Source: Chaetoceros tenuissimus
Taxonomy: Eukaryota; Bacillariophyta; Thalassiosirophyceae; Chaetocerotales; Chaetocerotaceae
Direction of reading: 5' to 3'
Assembly (NCBI GenBank): GCA_021927905.1
Contig: BLLK01000023.1
Location: 1-64,000 of the forward strand
Length of the DNA: 64,000 nt
Made by a program: the position numbers and the translations under genes. Every line of letters begins with the position of its first letter. The stretch's first letter is position 1. The notes beneath the pieces were generated by a model. It did not search any database. It had not been told where the DNA came from and saw only the letters and a program-made list of their open reading frames with translations. Below, in pieces: positions 44,350-56,621 of this stretch.

Positions 44350-47300
44350 ATGTCAAGCGTGGCAGATCTTGTCAAAAAGCGCTTAGAAGATGTCGTTGAG
44401 AATAATGAAGTCGTTCTTTCCTTGATATCTTCTTCTTCCTTACCTTCATGTGCACCTAAAACTAAAAGTACGGGATCTTCTTCTATTCACAGTCATAGCC
44501 ATACAACAACTGCATCCATTGCACATCAGAGATCAGTCACAAAGTCATTTGTCAATTCCATAGAATCAGCTATTGACATTGACCTCAATCCTCCAGAACG
44601 AACCAAACCTCAAGATCTTTTGCAAGGCTGTCATCAACAATCTCATGATACTACAACTGTCACTAGCAACAATAATGATCAAGCCACAACAGCCGTCTCA
44701 TCACACAATACGCACACATCTCCGATATTTCAAGATCATTTAGATTATCACAAAGCAACCATCAAAGCCATCACAGTCATGACTGCCATATGCGACGAAG
44801 TACACGAATTGTCCACCATTGCAAATGAAAAATTTCTACCACAATTGCATTTATTCGGGCATGAATTCAAACTTGACTCCTCGAAAGAAATCAATGTATT
44901 AGATGAAGATTTAATGATGGATCGTGATGATGAAATGTTGACGAGAATTGGAGGCTTTATACAAGTTTTGCAACATGTTTATAATTTTACCAAAAGGATA
45001 CAATCTTTGGTGAAGAATATAGTTGGACAAGTATATGGATGCTTGAATCCATTATATGATTGGAGCACAGATGGAGAGAGTTTGGGTAGTCGAAATATTG
45101 TCACTTTGTATGATGCAGGGCACGGACCGAGATTGTTTACTCATGTCGAGAATGTTTTGCCATTGATGGAGGCTCTAGCGGTCTTGTTACAGATTCTAAT
45201 TGAGATTGATACTGTGATTGCAAATAATAAAGAACTTGCAGAAGCGTGGGATATGTACAAAGAAGTAGTTTTGGATGCTTGTGGAGAAGCAGGTGATACT
45301 TCAAAGAATGCTGGTGGAGAGCAGCATCCTGTGAGCTGGATTGAAATACACGATGACAAACAGTCTCATGCGGAGAAGCCAGAACAAAGTGGTGATGGAG
45401 GCAACATCACTACTACTAATGACAAAGAAACAGAAGAGGATTTTTATGAGGCAAATGAATCTATACATGGATCCAAATTGAATGAAACGAATACTTCAGA
45501 AGTCAGCATGGCGGACAATGAAAATGATGAGGGGAATGATCATGATGGAAATACCAAATCTTCCAACTTTGCGATTCAAGATCTGCATGCACTACAAAGG
45601 ATGTTGATGCAGCTTGATTTTACGCTACTTTCCTCTAGATCATTTTTGATAGCGATAGAACAGAATTTTGATACTTTGCGACAGGTTGAACACATTGAAC
45701 AGGATGCTCTAAAGGATGCACTTCCTCAATACATTAAAGAAGGGACGGAATTACTATTTCAAAACTGTTGTAGAGAAATGGATGAAGAGGATGCTATTGA
45801 CGACGAGCAGCCAATAATTGGTATATATGGACTATATTGTTTGTATCGAAGACTACTGGCATCTGATTGTGCACCTGATTTAAGACTTCACAAGCGATTG
45901 TTGAAAACTTTTTCTTTACATATCATACCCATCCATGGAGACCTACCTTTTTATCCTACTGAATTTGTTTCCAGATATGCTCCAATGGAAATACCTCGAA
46001 CTAGCATACCTACAAATATTGATGATATCAAAGCGTCAGTAAAGAAGCGCCTTTCGAGCCAAGATACATTGTTTGTTGGACAGGTCTCACAATTGTACAG
46101 GGAAGGCATGAAATGGATGATTTCTGCCGAATCAGAGTTAGGACTTCCAAAAACAGATCTCCGGGAAGACGATAATTCTCATCAGAGGTCAGTAGCAGTG
46201 GAATCAATTTGCCGACAAGTTGATACTATTCTACATGGAATCGATATTGCTAGAAGAGCAAAAGTGAAGCTTCAGCTTTACCTAGTCACCCATCAAAATC
46301 TCATGGAGCCAGTCCCGACTTCACATGTTCCATCATTGGAAAAGCTGTGCTACTTAGCAAAAGGAATTGAAGCTGAGCTGATGCAGCGCAAGAGAAAAGC
46401 AGTCGTTACTATCCATAAAGCAGCTACCAAATTTCTATCATCTTCACTCTTTCATAAACTTGACTCTTTGAGGTAAGTATCATAGAATATGTGATGACTT
46501 TAGTAGCAGTATTTTGATGCTTAATACCATACAATCTTAACACATGATTCTCTCGAGCAGGTCGTATGTTGACCAAAAAGATAGTGGTCTTGACGAGAGC
46601 GATGAATATGAATTGCGGTGCATCCAGATGTCAAGGATAAGTGCTGGTCTTGGGATATTGGAATCTCTTCTCAAAGGATCATCAAATATATCATCAACGA
46701 GATTTTATGCAATCAAAGCTGCACTGGGTGTATGTGATGACAATTTGAACGGGGAACACACAGATGAAAAAGTGCAAGATTTTGACGAAATTACTAATAA
46801 ACTTCGCAAACTGCACACTTTCTCCAATCTTGACGGAGTAATTCGTAGCTCTTGCGACTGTTCTTTTCTATATTACCACAAAGCTCTACATATTCCTTTG
46901 GTACATCATATCAGGATCAAGGGATCTCGTATTCAGATGATCTTTACTGCCCTTTCAGATGCCTCGAAGAGAATGTTAACTTCATCGAAATACCTTGTTC
47001 AACTTTATGATAAACAATTATATTTGGAAGACTACAGAAGGTATCTAATTGAAAAAGTGATACACCCCGAAGTCTTGATGCCTATAGTTCAGGACATTGA
47101 AAATATTCTGAGGCAGCGCATCCTATGTAGAGAAATTCCGGAGATGCCTGTTATTTCACCTCAGGATACACATATTGATTTCGCTCGACTCAATATGCCT
47201 CCATTAATTTTTTGCGGGGTGCGATATCATCTTAAGCATGCAATTGAGAAATATCTTGAATCCTCATTTTATAACTCTTCTACTGTGGGTCTTCAGGATA

Positions 47301-48615
47301 CAAGGAATCACACAGAAATGTTAAAATTGGCCCAAGCCTCGTACGGGATGAAAGTAATTGATGGTCATCTACCTCTACGATCAGCTGGTCAAGGTATGGA
47401 TCTTGTGAGCATTGTGAACAATCTCGAAGGTAAGCCTCACGCGTTTGTCTTTCTGCATTTTTAACTCGGTACTTACTTTTTGTAAACTTATTGCAGAATT
47501 CTTGTCCGGTTATAATTACAATATGAACCAACAAATATTTGTTGAAAAGTCGCCTAGAGAAGGAAGTAGAACAATACACACAGTTGACATAAAATGCTTG
47601 TCATCATCGTTGACATATCATGGAGTAGCGATCGTTTCTTCTCTAGTACCAACGACATCTAAGTATATATCTAAGGTGAGATCTCATTGAAAAACTTTTC
47701 CAGGAATAATGTCTTTTATCTAAATTCCTTTTAAAGAGTATTTCAGATCTTATGGAGATTTTCAAGAATGAAATTTTCTATTCCTGTGTTGCAAAAGAAA
47801 AGCGATGGTATGATGAGGCTATCCTAGATGGATACAGCCGTTATCCATATGATCGTGCAATGCAATTAAGAAAAGAATTAGATGAGCAAATTTCAGATGG
47901 GAAGGATGGTATGTCACTTCTTGAAAAGGGAAAGAAAATTGCAACAATGATGGGAAATGCATTGGGTTTGATGAGAACGATGAGATCTGCAGTCTTTCAT
48001 CATCATCAGAGGAGAGATGTGTTTTGCAAAATCGTCAAAGGCAAGTTAGATTCTATTGAACTTGAAGTAGACGAATGTATTGCAAACGTTATGACTGAAG
48101 TAAAGGATATTGTCCAGAGCGAAAGTGCAGAGTTTCCATTATTTCCAGCCTTACCTCCCGAAAATGCACATGAAAAAGTATTCAATTGTCTCTTCATTGT
48201 ATTTCCTTGTTTGTCTTTGTCATGGTTGGAAAGTAGTGCATCAAACAAAGAAGTCTTGAGAAGGAAGATCAAGACTTCTCAGGAGTATTTCTCTGATGAT
48301 GGATTTGCTTTAGGATTTGCATATCTCTTTGAGGTGGTTGAAAAAACACAGGGTAAAGTGTATGACACAATGAATTGGTCTCAATCTGTCCGCCAATGGT
48401 TTAAAGACGATAAAGCTGAGATTTTACAAAAAGTAGAGGAGATTCGTAAAGATCGTCGAAAGAACTCCCAAATTCTTAGTCAATCAGATCCAGACTCTGA
48501 CGATGAGCTTACAAGACTACAGGTCATCGCAAAAAGGTTAGAGACTCGGAAGCAGGAAATGGATTTACTTTTGAACTGTATGAATGCTGCTCGAATGATG
48601 TACAGCTATAGTTGA
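44350..48615 (+). CDS. WASHC4: WASHC4 (SWIP), WASH complex subunit
   Basis: Four exons, 44350-46472, 46561-47429, 47497-47675 and 47737-48615, total 1349 aa. WASHC4 is a large helical subunit of the WASH complex, which activates Arp2/3 actin assembly on endosomes. Order and motifs match the animal protein: HKATIKAITVMTAICDEVHE near the N-terminus, CDCSFLYYHKALHIPLV, KYLESSFYNSSTVGLQD, LAQASYGMKVIDGHLP, the strongly conserved YNYNMNQQIFVEK, YPYDRAMQLRKELD, then GNALGLMRTMRSA and DDGFALGFAYLFEVVE. An acidic polar insertion fills about residues 320-400. The last intron uses an AAG acceptor (ending 47736), less usual but the only one that keeps the frame. Convergent with LIN9, 54 bp between stops. 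Confidence 0.92.
46473..46560 (+). other. intron 1 of WASHC4
   Basis: GTAAGT to CGAGCAG, 88 nt. Joins KLDSLR to SYVDQKDS. Confidence 0.85.
47430..47496 (+). other. intron 2 of WASHC4
   Basis: GTAAGC to TATTGCAG, 67 nt. Joins VNNLE to FLSGYNYNMNQQ. Confidence 0.9.
47676..47736 (+). other. intron 3 of WASHC4
   Basis: GTGAGA to TTTTAAAG, 61 nt. A nearer-consensus TTTCAG at 47747 would break the frame. Confidence 0.6.
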
Positions 48616-48669
48616 AAAGTAAATACTGAACCTATAATTCACTTTATCTAACTTAGTAACTGTTTCCCA

Positions 48670-51600
48670 TTATTTGCCCCTCCCTTCTTCATCACCCATC
48701 TTCTTCGTGCTACTGTCATCATTTCTTCCCCCTTCATCACGAAGAGTATTTGTCTTTTGATGATCAGCTAAAACTTCCAGATTATTTAGTTCGGCCAATG
48801 CAGTACGAAAGTTCTTGTAAGCATCCTCTCTTTTCTTCAAAATAGTTTGAGCATCAGAGGGTAGACTAACAATTTTCTCTGGTTGTAGATGTTCGAGTTG
48901 ATTCCATAGCTTACTTTTCAAAACTGCTGCTTCATTAGAAGTTTCTCTAGAAATGTCTGTCAAAAGAAGGAAATTGGCAGCAGACGAAAGTTGATATGAT
49001 TGATACATAGTCGTTGTATCCAAAGAAGATCCCTCTGGGCTATTGAGTGCTTTTGATATCTCATCTCCAAATTTCTCTGAAATTTCTTCGATTGTCTCGA
49101 TCTTTGGCTTGTTATCATGTTCCAACTTTTTGTCTTGTTTCGAAAAATAGCTTTTCCCGTAAATAATTCGTAGACTTGCCATTGCTGCTTGCAACGTCTT
49201 CTCAGTCGTCTTCAAGTTATCCAAGAGAAATTTTTCATGATCCTTGAAGTCACTATATTTCTCACTTGTCTCATCACAGGTCATGGGGTCTTCGGCACTT
49301 TCTTTGAGTAGATTTTCAAGGTTCTTGGAGAGATCATCCAAAGTAGATAAAATTAGCGCTTTCCTTTCGAGCAAGACCTCAATGTTTACCATCAGCGTTA
49401 CGAGGGCAACCCTTTCTTCAATCTTGGCGAGAATTAGCTTCTCTTCGTCAGATTCTTCACTCTCTACGTGCTCATTTGGTTTCAACTCTGTAGTAAAAGT
49501 TGAATGATTGTTAGTGGGATAAACATTTCAGAAAGTTGAAATATTTCTTCTGCTTCCATTCTTACCAAGTAAAGGACCATAGTTGGAGCAATTATGAGGA
49601 TTTCCATGTTTTGCATCTTTTCCTTCGTAAAAAGACAGATGTAGTGGTACGGAGTGCGAAGGAAAAATAACTTCAGGAAGTCCATGGCTTGCTACCTCAT
49701 ACTCTGGACACCACTCGTATCCTAGAGCTGGTCTCTCGAACTGGACTAGGTACGAATGCTTCTTTACATTATGGTGCAAAACTGTGCCTCGTTGTACCAA
49801 ATGAGCCTTATGATGATATGCAGTGACAATAGCTCCAGGTTTGATGGGTGCAAAAACTGAAAAAAATCTTTGAGAAAAACTATACGTATTGCAACAAAGA
49901 AAACAAAAGACAAAGACTTACCCTTGTACTCAAATCCTTTGTCCCGAATATCTCTGCCTTCATTGTAATCGAGTTGGATTCTCCACACTCTTTTCCGGTA
50001 AATTTTCAATTCTCTCCTCTGTTCATCAATAAATTTCCGAGAAAATCTCCTGATGGGTTTTGATCGAACCCTTCTCCTTATGGCTTTCCATTCATTTCTA
50101 GTGAGTTTTGAATCAGGATCAATACCATTTGCGATAAGGTCTTGATGAAACGGATTGACATCAAACCTACATCAAATAGAAACAATAAATGTAAGACCAA
50201 ACCAAACAATGAGAAGATTACGAATTTTTGACCTTACCATGCTTTATCTATATCACTGTAGAAGAATTCATGACGAGCAAAGATACTGAACATAATTACA
50301 AAGACTTGTTAAAAGACTTGGTACAAAGTACAATGAAATGATCAAGTTTACAAATGCACTCACCGTCCAGAGCTTCTCAGAACCGTCAGTATTTTTTTGC
50401 ATCTTTGAGCGTAGACTTCTTTCATTGAAGGGTCTAAAATTTCCATATCATGTTTTTTGCTAGATGAAGCAACATTTTCCCAAGCTCTCACAATAAAATC
50501 AATATTATCTCGTGTAAACAAAACATCGTTTGCCTTAATGCTCTTCGTTTGCATAGGAAGCATTGGTTTCTTGCCAGCAATATTACTAACATTATTATAA
50601 CGATTGATGCCAGGCCCTTGAGCTTGAAACTTCAGTGATAAAGGCAGTTTCTTAGGTCTGCCACGTTTTCTCTTAGGTACAGGTTGCTATGACATGTCAT
50701 TCAGTGAGGTGCTTTGTTCGCACAAAAAGTAATTTGCTCTGCAAGACATAATTCAGACTCACCATATTATCCAAAAGAAACCGTTTTCTCTTTGGTCCTC
50801 TCTTTTTCGGAGGGGTAAAAGCCTCACCATCTATGATTATCTTTGTTACTTCTCGTCCACTTTCATCATGTAGCTTCAAATATTCTGCATCTAAATCCAA
50901 GTCAAGAGGTGGTGAAAACGTGACTTCTTTCCTAGCCCGCCTTATTTTCGTATTTCTTAGTTTCCTGGACTGCGATCGTTGAATGAGCTTCATGGACCTC
51001 CCGGCACTCAATTCTTCATTAGCTACTTCTATCAAAAGAGCTTCTAGACGCGCCTCGTCCTCATCTTCTACAATTGATTTTTTTCGTCTATTTTTAGCAA
51101 GCCTTGGCGTAAGACGTCGTCCATTCCCCCCCATGCTTTCGTCTCCAGAATCAAATGATTCGCTATGTGCTCTGCTAAATTTTCTTCTCACTTTCAAGTC
51201 TTTCCTCTTTCTCTTTTTGCCGTCGTCCGTGATGCAAAGATGCACTTTTAATATATTGATTGTATCTTCATCAAGGATAAAGTCATCACTCTGATCTTCA
51301 ACAGCTTCAATGATATCATAAAAGAATCCAGTTTCAACAATATTAACGGCAGCATGGAGACGATTCTCGTTTCTCATATATAGGTCGCTGTCATCAAAAT
51401 CTGCTTCTTCATCAAATTCATTCACATTTCTAATTTCTCGATCAATTACTTTCCGTAGAGCCTTTCTCATCGCAGCCAGCTTGTTCATCTTGTCAATCGT
51501 TGTGAGTATATTCTCTTCATCAAGCTCATCCTCTGGAGTATATGACTCTAGATAATTTTGAAGCCTGTTCAATGTTTCTAACCGAGGATCAATTCTTTCT

Positions 51601-52127
51601 TTTTTGTTGTCACCTTTGCTTTCTTCATTCTCATCCTCACTCAAACTCCTATTCTCGGCTATTTCATCATTTTCTCTCTCCAGATCATCATTATCTTCGT
51701 CATCAGAGGATTTATTGTTTTCACTACCACTGTTACTCATATCATCATCATCGTTATCATCGTTATCATCGTCATCATCGTCATCATCAGATGAATCGTT
51801 TTCACTTTCGTCATCATCACTCGCCTGAGATTTAGTAGGGCTTTCTTCTTCCCTATCCGAGTCTGAGTCTGTAGCCGAGTCCTCTCCCTGATCCATACTT
51901 TCATCAGAATCGTCTTGTGATGCATCTTCACTTCGTGCAGTCTTGTAATCAGAACGTTCGTCTTCATTCTCATCGTCATCATCTATTTCTGAATCTGTAC
52001 TATCGTCTCTATTTGCTTCTGAGTTCGCTGTCTTGTACTTTTCATCTTCGTTCTCTGTATCAGAATCTGTACTCTCTCCACTATCCATGTGGGAATCTGT
52101 ATGATCTGCTTCCGAATCCGTATCCAT
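48670..52127 (-). CDS. LIN9: LIN9/ALWAYS EARLY homologue (DIRP domain, MuvB/DREAM core) with long acidic N-terminus
   Basis: Six exons: 52127-50763, 50686-50364, 50285-50238, 50166-49922, 49856-49566 and 49487-48670, total 1029 aa. LIN9 is the scaffold of the MuvB core that pairs with E2F/Rb or Myb to control cell-cycle genes. The DIRP domain spans about 560-645: FARHEFFYSDIDKAW, then KLTRNEWKAIRRRVRSKP and FSRKFIDEQRRELKIYRKRV. A Tudor-like segment follows (GAIVTAYHHKAHLVQRGTV, then YLVQFERPALGYEW). The C-terminal third is coiled-coil. Before the DIRP lies an AT-hook-like KRKRGRPKK, as in some plant/animal chromatin proteins. Residues 1-190 are almost all Asp/Glu/Ser, coded partly by a GATGAT-type repeat near 51741-51791. 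That extension is unusual. Start is the first ATG; the spliced frame is continuous. Confidence 0.9.
51741..51791 (-). repeat. coding trinucleotide/hexanucleotide repeat (Asp/Asn run) in LIN9
   Basis: ATC/GTC-type triplets on the plus strand encode a DDDDDDDDNDDNDDDD tract. Likely length-variable. Confidence 0.75.
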
Positions 52128-52981
52128 ATTACGAAGAAAAAATTATAGGAAAATCTGAAATGGATATATGAAATATATATCTTGTGTTGGGCCCCAACTG
52201 TCGCCACCTTTCACGCTATGCTTTTAATTTGCAGCCTCGTTCTCCTTCTCTCTATAGAAGGAATACTATTGCAAGCTTCAGGTCTGTATGCAAACAAGTC
52301 TAGATTAGTGGCTTCTAGTTGCTCGGGTTATTCCCTGCTTCTTTATTTTTTAGGTTGGAGGTTGGAACACACACACAGATTGTTTCCTCAAAAGTTCAAT
52401 TCGATATTTAGATGGAGAAAAGGCCTAAATCGACGTGACTGCTTCGACAAAGTCGCAGGGAGAATAAAATAGGAAGGGGAAAAAGAGAGGGATTACAAAT
52501 TTTCATTTCGCAACGAACAAGAAGCCCTATTTCGGGTCAGAGTTCATCTCCAGTAACTAGGTTTCTTTTTTGCTTTTTAATCTATTACTCTTATACAACT
52601 CAGCCGATGCTTGTGTAGTCTATCTCTATTCAAAAGGGTTGTCCCACAATGGGAGTCAAAGATTCGTTCAGATTGTTACATCGTCACAGTCAAGCTAGTA
52701 TAGTTTGCAATTAGCAACAGGATGTCTTCGGTATAACCTCATTAACGATCCAATGCCTCTGTGCAAGAATACCCGAAAAGGCAAAAAAGCTGATATATAA
52801 ACACTGGAATTTTCTCTCATTTTTCTTGGATAATCTATAATCAAATACATCACCTTCATCGTATCTTACATAAGTGTATTGCTTTCAATAATAATACAAT
52901 TGCAGTAGCTTTTATACCTGTATTCAGTAGATACAATAACCAATATCAGAGACTAGCAAGAAATTTTTGCTTGTATGTAAT
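52128..52981. other. 854-bp divergent region (LIN9 / SPF45-like), one doubtful small frame
   Basis: Holds both promoters. An 84-codon frame at 52218-52472 begins like a signal peptide (MLLICSLVLLLSIEG) but its remainder has no family features. Not called as a gene. Confidence 0.45.
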
Positions 52982-53791
52982 ATGCTCTTCGACGATTTAC
53001 CTCAAACAAAGAAAGATGCTGCAGCATCTTCCAACAATACAAAAGAAGTGAAGAGTCAGGAACAAGAAAAAACAGAGCAAGATGATTCCTCTAGTAGCAA
53101 AGTAGTAGAACCTCCAGCATCAAAAGATGGGAAGAAGGGGAAATCACTAGTAGAAGCAGTTGGAAAAGCGGGTACTTCCATGGCCTTTGTTCCTGCTGCA
53201 CTTAGAAAACGGAAACAACCTACAAAAACACAAACTGTAAAAAATGCAAAAATAAAAACTGAAACAGAAAAACAAGTAATCACGAAAATAGGGAATGATG
53301 TGAGCAATACGCATGTAGAGACGAAAACAGTATCCATTACCAAACTTCAAGATGAAACGAAGCAAGAAATAGTACATATCCATAATGTTATACCACAAAA
53401 AGATGCGTCTGATGTAGACACTGTGGACAATTACAAAGAACCACAACATTTGACAGATTTACATGCGGCAGTTAGGTCGATGGATATGTATCATCCTTCA
53501 ATGCCAAACGATTATCTCGCGTATAGACAGAGAAAGGAAAATGAATTAATGCAAAAGAATTTACAGAAAGAAGCTGAAAAGACTATAGAGATGCAACAAA
53601 AGCTAAGAGAACATATTGAATCAGAGAGACAAAAAGCATTAGAGTCAGGTGATGTAGATAAGATCATAGAAAGTAGAATGGGTCAGATACAATCTGCTGG
53701 AATGGGTCGTGGTCGCGGTAGAGGATTGAACAATTTGCCTGCTTGGCTAGTAAAAAAGCAACAGGAAGAAAAGAACAAAGCTCTACCGTAG
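52982..53791 (+). CDS. SPF45/DRT111-like N-terminal protein lacking G-patch and RRM
   Basis: The start is set at ATG 52982 (MLFDDLPQTKKDA), since the frame-opening codon upstream is TTG; 269 aa. The opening recalls plant DRT111/SPF45 (short LYGDLPPP-type start), with SMAFVPAALRKRKQPTK corresponding to the SxMAPxxLRxP region. YHPSMPNDYLAYRQRKENEL corresponds to the conserved EYDPxxPNDYExYR motif, followed by a charged coiled coil. SPF45 is a spliceosomal factor that normally continues into a G-patch and a UHM/RRM; here the chain stops instead after GRGRGRGLNNLPAWLVKKQ, a motif shape seen in other RNA-binding splicing proteins. It is thus a shortened or differently built splicing factor. Convergent with CNOT10, 42 bp between stops. 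Confidence 0.6.
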   Translation: MLFDDLPQTKKDAAASSNNTKEVKSQEQEKTEQDDSSSSKVVEPPASKDGKKGKSLVEAVGKAGTSMAFVPAALRKRKQPTKTQTVKNAKIKTETEKQVITKIGNDVSNTHVETKTVSITKLQDETKQEIVHIHNVIPQKDASDVDTVDNYKEPQHLTDLHAAVRSMDMYHPSMPNDYLAYRQRKENELMQKNLQKEAEKTIEMQQKLREHIESERQKALESGDVDKIIESRMGQIQSAGMGRGRGRGLNNLPAWLVKKQQEEKNKALP

Positions 53792-53833
53792 TAAACTTAA
53801 TTGATTAGACCTTTATTCTGCTGTAGTCTTTTT

Positions 53834-55840
53834 TCAAAATTTATTGTAACCTCCATGGCAAAGTTCCATGGATGTAGCATTCAACTTCTCTCTGCAGTCT
53901 GTCATCAAGTTTTTCAAGTCAAGGCGGGAAGTATCATCATCCTCCAAGAAATCAGCTGCATCATCATCAATATCATCCGGAAAAAATTTCTCGAATGCCA
54001 AATCTGGGGTACCCATGTACGCCATTGCTTCTGATGCATAGATTCTCATTATTGTACGAAGACGTTTCGAAGTGACTTTTAAGGTGTCGTCACTAGGTAG
54101 ATCCTCCGCAAGAACTGTTTCTGCAAGAGTAACTACGGAACTGTAATTCTTCATCTCCATCCAAACAAATGCCAATGTGACTCTTAATGCCTCAAGTATT
54201 GGTTTATACTGTTCTGGAATGTGTGGGTGATCGACACATAGAACGATCCCCCTAGTCAAATATGAACTAGCGTTTTGCAAAGATTGACCAACAAGTGGAT
54301 TATCTTGATTTTTAGATAATAAACCCCAAGAATCTTTACCTTGCTTCATACTAGTATAAATTCCTGTATAGATTGACCAATTCTCAATCAGTGAAAATCT
54401 ATCTACAGCACGTGCCATTTGAGTCTAAAAAGTCAACTTACCAATGCAACTTTCACCTAAATGTAGCCACGGGAATGGATGACGGTCTCCACAATCAGTC
54501 ATCTCAAGGTACTGCAGCATGCACTCACAGGAAGATAAGTAGTTTCCACATTTTTGTGCACAAAGAGCAGCGTTGTACAATACTTGAGAAATAGAAATCT
54601 GATGGAACGTCCCGTCTTCATGTAACTGACAACCTTTGTACTGGTTAGATTCAGTAGAAGATTGCTCCAAAGCACTCAAAGCATTTGCGTAATGGTTCAA
54701 GGCAATGTAATATTCGCCAGAAGCTTGGTGAACAGTAGCCATGTTATGGCTGTATATTGCTTTTTTGATACTATCATCATCATCTTCACTATTCCTTTCA
54801 CCAGTCATCTTTGCTTCATGACACAATTTGATGGACTTCTTTTCATTCTTCTTCAATAGCTCCAATTTTGCCTTGAGATACAAAGCATGTTGATATTGAT
54901 GATCTGACTTTCTCCGTTCAAATAAAGGACGATTATCCTCAGACGCATCATGTCCATTTGCAAATCCATTCGAATTCGAAATAACAGCCACATTATTGTG
55001 ACGATGATCATTGGAACTTCCATTACCTAGTCCACTATCCACTGAAATAGCAACAGAATCTTGAATACTACCAGTGCCATCACCAAGAGAGTCAGAATGA
55101 TGTTTTTTACCAGATAGCTGATGATTAAAAATCTCATTTGCATTCTTGAGTTCTTTCCTTGCCTTTTTGGTATAGAGATCAAAATTATCATTTTCCTGCT
55201 CTGCACAAATAAAGTGACACCGAGCTCGATAGCAATGTAACCCAAATTTCAATTCTGATAATGATTCTTCACCTGGCGTGCCTTGCTCATCAGAGTGATG
55301 ATGTCTATCAGACTCGACCAAATTCTTGATGTACTTTTCAATCCAATTAAGAATATTTTCCACATCTTCATAATCAAACATTTCCATGAGACAATCTGCA
55401 CATAGAAAAGCGATTTTACAAAGAATATCTCCATGAACTGTATTCTTCCAACTATCTTCTGTCTTGTCCAATTTTTCAACTAAAGGATAAAGAATTTCTT
55501 CTGCACCCTGAAAATCTCTTGTTGAAAACGATGCTAGGGCAAGGTTGTAACTAAGTACCAATTCATACTTTGCCATATCCGTTGAATACCCTGGTCTACT
55601 GTACTTGGAATGTAAATCTTTGAGAGCACAAAGGTATGCCTGCTCATTTGATTTACGACTATTATCAGCTAGGTAACTCAATAAAGCAATGTTATGCGTC
55701 GTAGCATAATCACTTCCATCGTCCTTCTTTTTCAAAGCTTTGTAAGCCTCTAATGCACTCCTTGATTCACCTCTAGCTTCATATAATTGATGAATCTCAC
55801 TTTCAGGAGTTGGTAATCTTCTCCTTTGACCAGCAGACAT
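53834..55840 (-). CDS. CNOT10: CNOT10, TPR subunit of the CCR4-NOT complex
   Basis: Coding from ATG 55840, interrupted in frame by TAG at 54427-54425 and continuing in the same frame to 53834. CCR4-NOT shortens mRNA poly(A) tails; CNOT10 pairs with CNOT11. TPR-like helical repeats run throughout: THNIALLSYLADN, YELVLSYNLALASFSTRDFQ, ALYLKAKLELLKKNEKKSIK, IYSHNMATVHQASGEYYIAL, VLYNAALCAQKCGNYLSSCE, PWLHLGESCIG. The part after the stop holds LQNASSYLTRGIVLCV and LRVTLAFVWMEMKNYSSVV, which follow in order in the family. The gap is best explained by a 39-nt intron (54441-54403, GTAAGT to GCTGTAG), giving ESCIG/DRFSLIEN and 654 aa. Readthrough or a sequence error are alternatives. Confidence 0.8.
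54403..54441 (-). other. candidate 39-nt intron of CNOT10 containing the in-frame TAG
   Basis: Starts with the consensus donor GTAAGT and ends CTGTAG. Phase is conserved and the only in-frame stop is removed. Much shorter than other introns here. Confidence 0.5.
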
Positions 55841-56621
55841 GCTTTTTTTCTACTTTGAAAGTGCAACTTCGAAAAATAGTTCTGAAATGTCTCTCTCTCT
55901 CCTTTCAACTGAATATTCAACTGAAACAGAACACCCTTTTTTCAAATTCTAAACTCACTTCTTTTAGCTTAAGTGGTGTAAAAGATAGTAGTGAATTTGA
56001 AATAGGTGTTGCTGTATTATGCTTTATTGAAATAGTAAAACACTGTATAGACTTAGGTACTATTGTTTCATCATAACAAACACAAACTGGTTCCTACTGG
56101 AAGTTCAGAATACATAACGAGAGAGCTACACCGTCATCATTGCGACAAAAAACCTAAAATGATTGGTGTCGCGCGCCGCTGCGATGACGACGACTCATCA
56201 AATGCCAATGACGTGGGTAGGAAAATAGTAAGAAAAGATACATCTTTTATATCATGGTTACATTTTAGACAGTCACCATAGTAAGGCAACTATTATACAA
56301 CAAAAGAATAAAATTCAATTATATAGAGAATATTTTTTACAGAGTACAGATTACTAAATTTATAATTTCATCCACCTTCGATCCAGTTGCTATCATTCAG
56401 ACCACGCACCATGACAACCTTTTTCCATCCAAAATTGCAATGAGATTTCAACGTGGAGTAGTAAATCTTTTTACATTCAGGGTCAGTCCTCAGACAACAT
56501 CAGGGATCGTTCTTGCCAATGTGGGATTTTTTCAACATGCACACTATGAGAAGGAAAAAAAAGGTATGAGAAAAAGAAATAGAATTGAATCATCAAACAA
56601 GTAAAGCATAATCCTTGGCTA

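Noticed and set aside
51542-51835. Ser/His-rich frames opposite LIN9
   Set aside because: Antisense shadows of the Asp/Glu-rich repeat coding sequence.
52218-52472. 84-codon frame with signal-peptide-like start
   Set aside because: Lies in the LIN9 promoter, the remainder has no family features or biased composition; evidence too thin for a gene.
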